Shown here: positions 1-11,435 of the stretch, one piece after another | Layout of the letters: each line of letters starts with the position of its first letter | How positions within the stretch are numbered: the stretch's first letter is position 1 | Assembly (NCBI RefSeq): GCF_033568475.1 | Contig: NC_133123.1 | Location: forward strand, 133,582,930-133,646,929 | Source of the DNA: Henckelia pumila | Taxonomy: Eukaryota; Streptophyta; Magnoliopsida; Lamiales; Gesneriaceae | Length of the DNA stretch: 64,000 nt | Direction of reading: 5' to 3' | The notes under the pieces: generated by a model | The model's database searches: none | What the model was told of the DNA's origin: nothing | What the model saw: only the letters and a program-made list of their open reading frames with translations | Program-made: the position numbers and the translations under genes

Positions 1-719
1 TATAAATCAAATTAATTATAAAAATATTATACAAGTGCGTGCATCAATACACTAGTATTTATAAAGAATTTTCAAATCAATAATGGTTAATGTTAAACAA
101 TAAAATCAAAATATTAATTTTTTGTGAAACTCGGAGATGATATCAAATTATAATTTTAAATTTTTTTATAAGGGTGTGATAATATTATGTTAAACGAGAT
201 ATAATAATTTAAAAATTCAAAAATATAGATAAAATATAAAAGAATATTTTATTGGATTTGATAGCTATAGATAAACAAAAAATTGATTAAAATAGGTTTT
301 TATTATTTTCTTAATAAATTAGGATGAAGTGTTTTTGGATATATTTGGTTTATCAAAAATTATACCACGAAATCATAAGTAGTTACTCTAAATTTCTCCT
401 ACATTAATATTAAATAATAAATAAATAAGATTAATGCTAGATGTAAACCTGTGTTAGTGTATACCGTTGCTTACAAGTTTCCTTATCAATAACAAAATTA
501 TCATTGACTAATAAGATATATATTTATTTCTTTTCATTGATAGATTTGTATTTGGTAAAGGAAAATGTAAATTAACGTAAACCAATGTATATACTATAAA
601 GTAGACATCTAGAGTTTTTCAATAAATAAATATATTACCCATATTTTTTTAAAATTAAATAAAGTAAGTGCTTTTATTTTATTGCAATTGTTAGACTCTA
701 TGAGTATTTAGTTTATAAT

Positions 720-771
720 TTCAAAAGTGTAGATAAAGATAAAAGTAAAACGTTTTATCTACACTTTTGAA
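720..771. repeat. Perfect 18-bp inverted repeat (hairpin)
   Basis: Bases 720-737 and 754-771 are exact reverse complements around a 16-base loop. Just downstream, 778-793 is a perfect 16-bp palindrome with core ACGTTAACGT. The stem could be a MITE remnant or a Rho-independent-like fold, but there is no flanking gene to explain it. Confidence 0.7.
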
Positions 772-956
772 TTTTTAAAAACGTTAACGTTTTATTAGGA
801 TATATAAGTATATATAAGATGAAAATTGATAAAAATAAGTTTGATAATATATTTTTATTAAATAAAAATATAATATTTTATATTTGAGAAAATGGATATT
901 TTTGGTTTAATAAAACACCATCGTTAGTTATTTTAAGTTCTGTTTCTTTAATAATA

Positions 957-977
957 CTAGTAAAAAACACGTGCTAC
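957..977 (-). mobile_element. Helitron-like 3' terminus (minus strand)
   Basis: Read on the minus strand, this is a perfect 7-bp stem (CACGTGC / GCACGTG) with a 3-base loop, then seven bases, then CTAG followed by a host T. That is the layout of a Helitron 3' end: hairpin, CTRR, insertion between A and T. The same stem, spacing and CTAG occur on the plus strand at 42000-42027, so both belong to one family. The body would extend to the right of 977; I could not place its 5' end. Confidence 0.55.
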
Positions 978-2406
978 GCACGTGAGAGCACTTTGTTTGT
1001 GTCATGTTAGTTATTTGATTGAATAAAAAATGATGTTATATCAATTTTTTGGAAATGAAATAATAGTTACACAAATGTGGCTAACAATATCCATAAATTA
1101 ATTATTTTTTAAAAAAATTATTCATGACTTACAATTCTTGATCTTTTTATTGTTTATTTGTCTCTTTCTCTCGATGATGTTGTTGACATACCAATTTTTT
1201 TATTATCTTAAAGTTTGATGCCTATGATGTGTTGGTTATCAATGATCTCTGAGTTTTTCTTATTTTGGCATCAATATATTGAATCTTCTATTACTGTAAT
1301 TGACTTCAAATAACTAATGTATTTATATCAGTATTCTTTTTTATTCTATAATTTGCATACAATTGATTTTAAATAGTGACATGTTCTTTATATGTTGTCA
1401 AACGTTGTATGAATTTCAAATTTTCATTAACATCACTATCTAATTCACATTATTTCAAGAAGAGTGATTAAATTCGATATACACAAATAATAAACCATAC
1501 CATAATGTATTTTTTTTCCTTCGTTAAATATTGTGTTTGACAAACTATACTTATAAATATTGGGTACAATTAAAGATAAAACAAATTACATGTGAAAATT
1601 TTTGTAGATATGAATATAATCACGGATATATTTTATATATTTATGAAAAAAAAATTGTAGATATAAATATAATCACGTGATATATTTTATAGATTTATGA
1701 AATTTTATATTTATAAATATTTATTCACGTTGGAGAAAACAATTAGTGACTTCTCAATAATCAATATTAATTCATGTCATATTACCTTCCGCACATTGAA
1801 AAATCATCATTCGAATAATATATATAATTTTTGGTTTTATATTAACTGATTGTTAAGACATCTTAACTTCTCTTATTCCTCTTCTTCTTCTTATATACTC
1901 TAAAAAAAAGAGTTTTGAAATATAAATTGTATCTAGTGTGAACATAGAGAGTTAATAAATAAATTTGTACTATGAAAGCATGTACGAGCAAGGTTATTAT
2001 GTTCGATATTTGAAAATCAAAATCACAAACAGATCTTCGAGACTAAAATTAATTAATTAATTGCATATAACACTTCTATGAAATTCAAAAATTGCTAAAA
2101 AATAATAATATTCTATTAATTTTCAGTGTTTTCAAGTCTTGTGCACATATATCCTCATGTTTTTAAATTTTGACAGCACACCCCTTGTCCGTAATGTGTG
2201 CTCAAAATTAGATGTACCAAAATGAGCTAGCGATGTGGGTCAGTCCACAATCCGTCGCAACTCACCATTATATCTTTGATTTAAAAAATAATTTATTGTC
2301 ATTAATTGAATCTACAATAATGTATTAAAACTAAATTATTAATTTTTTTTGCATTTCTTTTCTCAAAGAGAAGAAATAAAGGAAAAAATTATCTCGACCA
2401 TATTGT

Positions 2407-2510
2407 TCTTTTTCTTTGACGTCATTGAAAATTATAAGCTAAAGCAGAACAACTATGGTCTTTTTCTTTGACGCCATTGAAAATTATAAGCTAAAGCAGA
2501 ACAACATCGA
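2407..2510. repeat. Tandem duplication, about 52 bp unit
   Basis: Two adjacent near-identical copies, each running from TCTTTTTCTTTGACG to AAGCAGAACAAC, with one clear substitution (T/C) after GACG. No gene is nearby. Confidence 0.65.
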
Positions 2511-3464
2511 CGTTGTTTAGATGTCAAATCCAAAAAAAAATTAATTAAATTGATCATTTCTTGTGACAATGGGGATTTCATCTATCAAATTTTACCCGTT
2601 CTTCTTTGTTTTTTTTGTTATGTTCAAGGGCCCAATCCACAATTTATTATATTTAACCATTTTATGTCCATTTTTTTTAATTTTTGATAACTTCATATGT
2701 GAGTCTCTTTTGTTGTCCTAACTCTTAAATCCTAATAATTTCTTTCTTTTTCGGGTGAAAGTTGACATGTTCTCATCATTCCTAATTACCTCAATTAATT
2801 GGCTTTAGTGTTCTTGTTTTTCTTGGTTAACTCATAAAATCTTCTTTTTTTGGTCATTTTTGCCTCTTGTATTTTTGTTCGCGTTCAATTGTGTTTGTTT
2901 TCGTGGTCTTCTGTTCTTTGGAATCATATGCCAATGTATTTGATTTTTGACAATATATATGCTTCTACTATCAAAAAATATTTGGATTTGATTATGATGG
3001 TTATATGTGGTGAATTATTTATAATTATTAGTAAGTTGGTTTTTAACAATGTTATGATTCAAAATCTATCCATTGGATCAATGACATTATCAAAAGATTG
3101 CAAGAATGTCAGTTGCTATCTTCAAAACCCTGAAATCGTGCTGATAAATTTGGTCAACTTTCAATTTATTAGAGACATGATGACATATTATTTAAAAACT
3201 TTTAGTTGACGATGATCAAAAGAGAACTTATAAAATTATAATCATGAAAACTAAACTAAAACAAATTGTGAAACGCAAGAACAAATGATCTTGAAACACA
3301 CACACACACACACTCTAAACTTCAAACATATTTCTATAACTTTCGTTTTAGGAACAAATGATCTGGAAGAACACGTGACACGGTGAATCACATTCACATA
3401 GACTTGTGCATGTAATAAGAGATATGGTTAGAGTATTGTAAAAAATATAAGGTTGAATTTGGAT

Positions 3465-3919
3465 CAGGAGTGCAAACGAACTGAACCTGTTCGTGAGCTT
3501 TACGAGCCCGCTCGATAAATATTTGATTCGTATTCGAGCTTATCGAACTCGAGCCGAATTCGAACATAACTTTTTTTCGAGCCGAGCTCGAGCCGAAATT
3601 ATACTGTTCCATAGTTCGCGAATAGTTCGTGAACCTTAATATTTAATTAATATAATATAATTATATAATAAATATATATACATTTTAAACTTTTTTTGAA
3701 CATTTCGAGCTTTTCGAACCATAATATCCGAATAGTTCACGAATAGGTTCGAATATTTTGAGCCGAACTCGAACTTCATTTCGAGCTGAGATCGAGCCAA
3801 AATATTTGAAATTATCAAACTTCGAATCGAGCTCGAACTCGAATATACTCTTATCGAGCCGAATTCGAGCCTTAAAATTTTATCATTATTCGGCTCGATT
3901 CGGTTCGTTTGCACCCCTA
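3465..3919. mobile_element. hAT-type MITE, 455 bp
   Basis: The left end begins CAGGAGTGCAAACGAA and the reverse complement of the right end begins TAGGGGTGCAAACGAA, giving terminal inverted repeats of about 16 bp. The flanks ATTTGGAT (3457-3464) and GTTTGGAT (3920-3927) match at 7 of 8 positions, as expected for an 8-bp hAT target duplication. The interior is rich in TCGAGC/GCTCGA words and has no transposase frame. Short open frames here are by-products of that composition. Confidence 0.75.
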
Positions 3920-4886
3920 GTTTGGATAGAAGGATTTGAAATCATATATTTAAATATATTTTTATTGTTTAGATAACTTACATACAAGAATTTTAATTCA
4001 TCTCCATATTTATTTAATTATACTATAATTGATCTAGTCACAATGAATTTCAATTTCTTAAAATATTAGAACCATATGAAATCCATCATGGTAAGTATAA
4101 ATAGAGTGTAAATAAATATAATATTGATTTGGTTTTATATTGTTGAAGTAATTGAATAATGAAGATGAATTCCAAATTCATGAATTTCAAATAAGTCAAT
4201 CTAAATGCAAACTAATAATCAAATTAATTTATAAGAATAGAACATAAACTATTAATAAATAATTATAATGTAAAATAATTTATGTAAAAATATTATGATA
4301 AAATAATGAAAATAATGCTTATAGTCGAAATTAATTAATTTCTATTTAACTTGAAATGTATTACTTTTGATTAATTAATTTGGCTACCAATAACTAAACA
4401 TGTTCTCATTGACTATACGACACATACATGATAATATTTTAGACATTGAAATCATATTGGAAACACAAATAGATCAACGTTACGTAAAATATTTAAATTT
4501 TAACATTATTTAAATTATAAAAAATTGTTAATTATTTATTTATAATAAAGTATCACATATAATTAACCAACTAAAAAGTCACTCATACCTAAATGATGCA
4601 AACTATAAATGAAACACAAACAACGAAATTGACTGTTACGTAAATTGTGCAAATTAATTAATTTAATTAAATTTAATATATGAAACACAAAAAATTAAAA
4701 AACATTGACCAATCTTAAAAATCAATAATCCAAATTTACCTTTATTTTTGCTCCAATTTTTCCACACATTATCCATGCTAAAAGCACACACCAAGAACCA
4801 ATAAAGTGCTCAATCGAAAATTCATAGTAAAATTTTTTAACTCATTTATTGGCTCTTTTAATTGAATAATAATATTATTATTATTA

Positions 4887-4927
<41 letters not shown>

Positions 4928-5015
4928 GTTATTATTATTATTATTATTATTATTAGTTTTTATTTTTTGAATCTTATTTTTATATTGGTTGATATTTTGA
5001 TTGCCCAATTTTTTA

Positions 5016-5046
<31 letters not shown>

Positions 5047-5067
5047 GTATTATTAATATCAATATTA

Positions 5068-5690
5068 TTATAATTAAAATTATATTTAATAGTCGCAAAA
5101 TTGACAAAGTTTGACAAAATTTTGATATTCAATGTTTTGCCCTTATTTTTTTATATATTTACCAAAACATATATTAAAAAATCTAATCATTGAAAGATGT
5201 TAATGACATATCACAATTCTAAACATTGGCTCTTTACCAAAAATATATTGAAAAACCTAACCATTGAAGGATATTAACGATAATGATAATAATAATAGAA
5301 TAATAGATTATTATTATTATTGTTATTATTATTAATTTTTAAATCTAATCATTGAAGGACATTTAACAAAATTTTGATATTCAATGTTTTTTATATTTAA
5401 TGTTTTGAACTTATATTTTCATATATTTACCAAACGCTTATCGAGAAATCTAAAGAATGAAGGGTATTAATTTATTAATATTATTATTAATTTTAATATT
5501 ATTATAATTTAAGTTACATTTAATAGCCGCAAAAGTTGACCAAGTTTGACAAAATTTTGATATTCAGTATTTTTTATATTCAACGTTTTGCCCTTATATT
5601 TCCATATATTTACCAAACACTTATTGAGAAATCTAAACATTGAAGGGTATTAATGACATATCACAATTCTAAACATTGGCTCTTTTATAT
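5068..5690. repeat. Diverged tandem duplication (units 5068-5233 and 5510-5690)
   Basis: Both units share, in order, TTTAATAG.CGCAAAA, GTTTGACAAAATTTTGATATTCA, TTTTGCCCTTAT, TATATTTACCAAA and TGACATATCACAATTCTAAA followed by CATTGGCTCTTT. A third, shorter copy lies between them near 5340-5470. Unit ends have ATT or ATAGATA runs. On the minus strand the right unit begins TCTATATAAAAG, much like the units near 39.1 kb, so this may be part of the Helitron-like family whose 3' end is at 957. Confidence 0.5.
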
Positions 5691-6197
5691 AGAATAATAG
5701 ATAATAGATAATAGATAGTATAGGTATACCGTATGTGTATGAACATTCAATCTTGATATTATTCATAAAAATATTAATAAAATTTCTTTTTAAACTAAAA
5801 CTTTTGGGGAAAAAAATGATTTTTCATACATCAAATTTCAATTTCCTGTGAATTATTGAAACATTATCAAATTTCAACATTTATATTAACACTATTCATC
5901 TTATGCGTGATGACATCAATTAAATTATGTTACCCATATTTTTTATGTTTAATTTCATAAAAGTTTGTGTGTATCAATGTATACCTATTTTCGAAAACCT
6001 TATCTTGAACTTATCTAAAAAGTTTATTTGTTTAGCATTTTTTAATGTAGTGCATATTTCATTCGGGTTAGGCCCCATGAAAAATAATCGGCCCAGCGAA
6101 ATTTTGTAATATATCTCAATCAATTAATGCATCAAATATCTACGAGACAGCTAAAAGCATATCATTTGTGAATTAATAGTTTAAGCTTTGATTGGGT

Positions 6198-6201
6198 ATT
6201 A

Positions 6202-6272
<71 letters not shown>
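6198..6272. repeat. (ATT)n microsatellite
   Basis: About 25 uninterrupted ATT units, some 150 bp beyond the stop codon of the kinase gene, so possibly in or just past its 3' UTR. Confidence 0.9.
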
Positions 6273-6275
<3 letters not shown>

Positions 6276-6418
6276 TGAGACTAAATTATTTTCCTGTGAA
6301 TCAATTGTATTTATGAGTGGTCTCGAAGTCGACTACTCGATATTGAATACCAAAGTACGCATTGAGCTAGTACAAAAACACAAAATGACTTGAAATTCAA
6401 TATAAGTGCAAACATATT

Positions 6419-7980
6419 TTAATAATACTCAACGTTTACATCGAAAGGATCAATATCGTTATTGAATGAAACAAAATCCTTAGAAGGATTTGGTGTATAA
6501 GGTGGCTTTGTGCATCTCAAAAGTGCCCAATTCACACCATCAAAGAAAGGGTGTTGCTTCATGGCAGCTGCACCCATGGTACAACCCAATCTTTTGCTAG
6601 GATCCTTGTTCAACAACTGGATGATCAGATCCTTAGCCGAGGCCGGAACCGACGGGACGACGTCCTTAGGAAACTTAAGCTCTCGAGCCACGATGTTCGA
6701 CAGGGTGAACTCGTTGTCGGTCCCCTTGAATGGTGTCACCCCGTAGAAAAGTTCGTATATAAAAACCCCGAGAGTCCACCAGTCCACTGCATTGCCATGC
6801 CCTTCGCCCGAGACGATCTCCGGGGCGAGGTACTCGTGCGTCCCCACGAACGACATTGATCTTGCCTCGATGGGCTCGGCTACTATCTTTAGGGTACTAC
6901 TTCTACTACCCTTCCTACACCTCCTCCGGGTCGGACGACGGAGGCAGGAGACGCTAGGGACGACGCAACTTGGTAGCATACACGACGGTATGGAGAATCG
7001 ACGAGACGAATTATTATAATCGGCATGACTAGACGACGACTTGTGAGCTTTTGAATTGAGTCGATCGTAGACTATTTGTGGCTTTGATGATGTTGAATCA
7101 TCACATTTTAGGGAGAGGTCAAAATCGGTGAGCATTATGTGACCATCGGATTTTACAAGTACATTTTCGGGCTTTAGGTCTCGATAAACTACGCCTAGCA
7201 TGTGTAGGTATTCTAGTGCAACAATCACTTCTGATGCATAAAACCTGAAAATTACATTCAAAGTTATAATAATAATTATTTAAATCAATTATATCAATCA
7301 GTAGTGTCCAATGAATGGTGGATGTTACAACATAACTTTTATATATCTATAATTTGGATCCGATCAATCTATCTCGACATAAGATATGTTCGACTTGGGA
7401 AAAAATATGTAACAATTTTTATGACATGAAACAAGATAGATCATGATAGCAATCACCTGACGGCGTCTTCGTGGAATCTTTTCTCCGGCTGGCGTTGCCG
7501 GAGAATATGCAAGTCTCCGCCGGGACAGAACTCGGTTAACAAACAAGACCACCTGGGGCATTCAATGGTGGTGTAGAGGAAAGGCAAAAATGGATGGTCC
7601 AACATTTCAAGTATTTCCCTCTCTGTCCCTGCTCTGCCCTCTTTATTCCTACAAGCCAACTCCTCCCTATCCATCATCTTAGCTGCAAACACACACCCTT
7701 TAGACCCCTTTAGCTCCACCAGGTAAACCGTGCCTATGTCGCCGCTCCCGAGCCTCCCGATGAACGAAAAGTCATGCAGAGTAAGCTTTCGTGCCATGCT
7801 TTCGGACCCTCGACTATTGGCATCTCGAAAGGTTTCGATGTCATCGCCATTAGTTTCGGAGGCAAAGCTCGTTTTTGGATCGGTGGCATCGACCAAGTCG
7901 TTGATAGCCATAGTCGTAGTAGTAGACGCAAAACTCGAGGTTTTCCGTTCATCGGCCATGTTGGATATGTAAGTCTCCAT
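6419..7980 (-). CDS. PINOID-like AGCVIII protein kinase
   Basis: Two exons, 7980-7457 and 7244-6419, joined by a 212-bp GT-AG intron that splits an Arg codon, give 449 residues. The kinase domain starts near residue 67: P-loop GSGDIG (78-83), catalytic Lys about 101, catalytic loop YRDLKPEN (Asp 196), DFD at 214-216 in place of DFG, then an insertion of about 85 residues with the basic stretch [13 protein letters not shown] before [15 protein letters not shown] plus a long activation-segment insertion defines plant AGCVIII kinases; the insertion usually directs the kinase to the plasma membrane. The end FDVNVEYY resembles the hydrophobic C-terminal motif that binds PDK1. PINOID members phosphorylate PIN auxin carriers. 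The intron argues for the PID/PID2 branch, since WAG kinases are usually intronless; PID2-like is my best guess. All key residues are present. Confidence 0.88.
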
Positions 7981-9130
7981 GATGTGGCGAATTTCATACC
8001 AAGAAAGAAGTGTTTATGATCATGTATAGGTAAGTAGATGAGTGTTGTTGAATGTGTAGATATAAGCTAGGAGGAGAAATCAAGAATTGGATCTTTTGAA
8101 GAGTGTGGGAGTGTGGGGGGAAACGTTTTGGGCCGGCAATTAGAGGGCTGGGTCTCGATGCCGGCGATTTTAGTTGGGTTGGGGCCCACGTATGGACTTG
8201 AGTTTTTGGCTATATTATTTAAAATAAATTGGATTATTATTTTTTAATATGTGATTAATTTGACTAAAATTTTCAAGATGAATGAATCCATAAATAAACA
8301 ATGTCGATAGAGCATCTATTGATTATGACTTTAAATCTTAGATAATGTAGTTGATAGGGAATCGACCTTCAGAATTGGATATTGGAGTTTAAATACATTA
8401 AAAAATAATAATAATATTGGTCATAAAATTCTGAATCTATGGTCACAAGATAGAGTAACACAGACGGTTTCATCCTTGAGACGGGTCAATCATACTCTTA
8501 TTTATAATAATAAATAATACTTCTGACATAAAATGTAATACTTTTTAATGGATAACTTATATAAAAGACTCGTCTAAAAAAATAACTCTTGAGCATGACT
8601 CTCATAAGAGTTTTTGTCCACGAGAAATTATATTATTTTCTTGTTTCCTAACAACTGATTCGGCAGAGGTATCTCCACAAGAAAATTGGATTTAGTCTGC
8701 CCAATTTCATTAATTATTTTTAAAAATAAAATCACGTTTTTTTTATATATAATTTGACAAGATTTTAAACTTCAATATTTTATAATCTCTAAATCAAATT
8801 ACGTGGTGGAGGCTTTGTATTGTATCCAGTTCACAAGAATGAAATGAAAATGATTGCCATTTGGTTCCGGGCCAAATCAAAATTAACCTTAATTTAAGCT
8901 AGCCACTAATGCTTGTCTTTGTCTCGCTCAATCAACTTTCTGGTCGCCCAGCTCAGCTGGAGAGGCTTAGCCTGATCTGAGAAGTGCTAATTCATTTCAA
9001 GGGGGTGCAACACTTCTTAGTTTGGGCCTACTAAGGATTTCTTCTAGCTTAACCGCGAGAAGCTACTAGCTTACTAAGCTTCTTTCCCTCTATCTCTACG
9101 AAAAGTACAAGTACACACGTATTGCTTGTG
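7981..9130. other. Promoter side of the kinase gene; no further gene
   Basis: The region upstream of the minus-strand kinase. It holds a GAGACGG-type repeat (8459-8611) and otherwise AT-rich DNA. I could not identify a convincing TATA box. Confidence 0.4.
8459..8611. mobile_element. GAGACGG-type MITE-like repeat, copy 1
   Basis: Shares with the copies near 47.6 and 47.9 kb the order ACGGTTTCATC, GAGACGGGTCAAT, ATTTATAATAATAA.TAAT, TGACATAAAAT and the terminal CTCATAAGAGT. Ends are imperfect inverted repeats. Confidence 0.6.
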
Positions 9131-9140
9131 TATAATAATT

Positions 9141-10622
9141 GAGTTATTTGTATCAAATGCCTTTGTGAAATATTGAAAATGCACACTTCTTCCCTGTGAA
9201 ATTTTAATAGGCATCTTCAACCTTGACCTTTTATAAAATTAGCACACTCGCCCCTTCAGATGAGTGATTGTTGCGCACGCGCCCCTCATGCGACTGGACA
9301 AACATTTTGATATTTGTTTTGCACCAAATACCCCTGTGAAATATTAAAAATTCATATTTGATCTTCTGAGAGTATAATTTTTAAATTTATTCAACTCATA
9401 ATACACAATTTTTATTAACATCCAATTATAAAATATTTAGCAAACACTTTTCGTTTTATTAATTTTCATTTTTATTTTAAATTTAAATTTATTATGATTA
9501 ATTTATTTTTTTTAAAAAAAATATTATTATTTTATTAAACTCACTTCGTGTTTCCAACTTCTCCATTAAACATGCATTTATAAACGAGATTTAAATACCT
9601 AAAAGTACCAAAATATTAAACCAAATAATAATTTCATGCATATTAATTTTCAATTTAGGACTATATATTTTTTAACCAAAATCTAAATTTTTTAAAATGC
9701 ATTGCAGAATTTGCATTAAATAATAATACATAATATTTATTAAGATCCAATTATAAAATATTTTTCAAACATTTTTAATTTTATTTATTTTTTATTTTTT
9801 ATTTTAAATTTATAATTCTTAATTAATTTGTTTATAAACAAATATTATTACTTTATCTCGTTATCATTATTTTATCAAATCACTTTGTGCTTTCAACTTC
9901 TTCATTAAACATGATTCATAAATAAGGATTTAAATATCTAAAAGTACCAAAATATTGAACCAAAATGATAAGTTCATGAATATTACTTTTTCGATTTAGA
10001 ATTATATAACCATGTTATTTTTTATTATTTATTACAAATTGTGCAATGTATCTTCTCGAAAAGTTTAAATTTTGGTTCAATAATATATAGTCATAAATCG
10101 AAAAAGCAATATGTTTGAACTTATGAATTTAGTTCAATATTTTGGTACTTGAAATTATTTAAATCCTTGTTTATGAATGCATGTTTAATGGAGAAGTTGA
10201 AAATACGAAGTGAGTTTAATAAAATAATGATAGCAAGATAAATTAATAATATTTTTTAGAAAATAATTAATTAATGATAATACATTTAAAATAAAAAATA
10301 AAAATAATAAAACAAAAAATGTTTGCTAAATATTTATAATTGGATCTTAATAAAAATTGTGTATTATGGATTGAATAGATTTAAAAATTATATTATAAAG
10401 GGGTTAAATATGTATTTTTAATATTTTACAGGGTATTTGGTGCAAAAAAAAATAACAAAATGTTTGTCCACTCGCATGAGGGGCGCATGCGCAACAATCA
10501 CTCATTTGAAAGAGCGAGTGTGCTAATTTTATAAAAAGTCAGAGTTGAATGCATATTAAAATTTCACAGGGGAGAAGTGTGCATTTTTAATATTTCACAG
10601 GTATTTTTGGTGCAAATAACTC
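9141..10622. mobile_element. Foldback Mutator-like element, 1482 bp
   Basis: The left end GAGTTATTTG and right end CAAATAACTC start a long inverted repeat of over 500 bp, well conserved along most of its length. The 10-bp flanks TATAATAATT at 9131-9140 and 10623-10632 are identical, which fits a Mutator-type target duplication (9-11 bp). The left arm carries an extra direct copy of its inner part (about 9405-9695 repeated at 9720-10015), so three related segments lie between the ends. No transposase frame is present, so this is non-autonomous. It sits midway between two divergent genes and its transcript would fold into a long double-stranded RNA. Confidence 0.85.
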
Positions 10623-10632
10623 TATAATAATT

Positions 10633-11290
10633 ACATAAATATGACAATGTATTGCGTGTACATTTTAAAAATTATAGACAATTAATATAATTTTGAAATG
10701 AATATGTGAAAGGAAGATGAGCAGAAGAAATTGAAATCTGCAAATTAAAATTTTGATAATATTCATACCACCAGGCACCAACTAATATATGGCTGAATAA
10801 GATAGAATGATAAGTGTTTGGGCCTTAGGGTATTTTTATTCCATCATAGTACTCTGCTTCTCCAAGGATGGGCTTCGAAGCCCAATACTAATTATCAAGT
10901 AATGAAGGATCCAAATTGGGTTGGGTCACTTGGGCTGCTGTCCAAAATAAACATGATTGTTTTTAATTATATAAACAATTTTTTTATTTTATTTTTTTAT
11001 CTAGTGAGTGATTGATCCTGGTATAAAAAATTGTTCGAAATAACTTATTTATTAAATAAAGATATCTGGCTATATATTTGAGCAAGTGGTAAAAAAATTC
11101 AAGAAAAGAAATAGATTGGTTAGTTGAGTGAAGACAAAAAAATGAATATATTTAAGCTAAGCTAAGAAAGCATGATTTATTGAGATTGTCACAAAGAGCC
11201 GACAAAATATAGCATAAGATATGAAACTCAAATTCATTAGCCTATGGACTATACCATTCTTCAAACTTTTCTGCATGTCTCTTTTCAACC
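10633..11290. other. Upstream region of the ABCG gene
   Basis: No gene. AT-rich DNA between the foldback element and the core promoter of the transporter. Confidence 0.4.
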
Positions 11291-11295
11291 AAATC

Positions 11296-11305
11296 CTATA
11301 TATAC
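11296..11305 (+). promoter_or_regulatory. Probable TATA box of the ABCG gene
   Basis: CTATATATAC lies 131 bp before the start codon, leaving room for a 5' UTR of about 100 bases. The start context is AAAAATGGC, good for plants. Confidence 0.5.
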
Positions 11306-11435
11306 AACACCATCCAAAAAAACCTTAATCAAACTACATTCTTGAATCTGTCTTCGGCTCTTCCACCAAACTCAGAACTTCCTTTGATCTTGTCCAGTTG
11401 ACACACCTAGCTAGCTAGCTCTGCAGTGAGCAAAA

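Larger units (their letters stand above)
1..3464. other. AT-rich intergenic region, no gene seen
   Basis: No reading frame here resembles a known protein. The stretch is strongly AT-rich. It contains a perfect 18-bp inverted repeat near 720-771, a 16-bp palindrome at 778-793, a Helitron-like terminus at 957-977, a roughly 52-bp tandem duplication near 2407-2510 and a short CA run near 3298. I see nothing else to annotate. Confidence 0.6.
3928..6418. other. AT-rich intergenic region with microsatellites
   Basis: No gene is supported. The stretch holds ATT microsatellites at about 4867-4953, 5017-5046 and 6198-6272, and a tandem duplication at 5068-5233 and 5510-5690. Open frames across the ATT runs encode only poly-Asn or poly-Ile and are repeat artefacts. 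Confidence 0.6.

Noticed and set aside
2850-3209. 119-codon open frame on the plus strand
   Set aside because: AT-driven, hydrophobic, no recognisable motif, no promoter; composition matches non-coding flanks.
4778-5107. Open frames encoding long poly-Asn or poly-Ile
   Set aside because: They are translations of the ATT microsatellite in two directions.
5068-5690. CRISPR-like array
   Set aside because: The repeats are long, diverged and unevenly spaced, in a plant genome; this is an ordinary tandem duplication.
7364-7561. 65-codon minus-strand frame across the kinase exon 1 end
   Set aside because: Different frame from the kinase and runs through its intron; a shadow.
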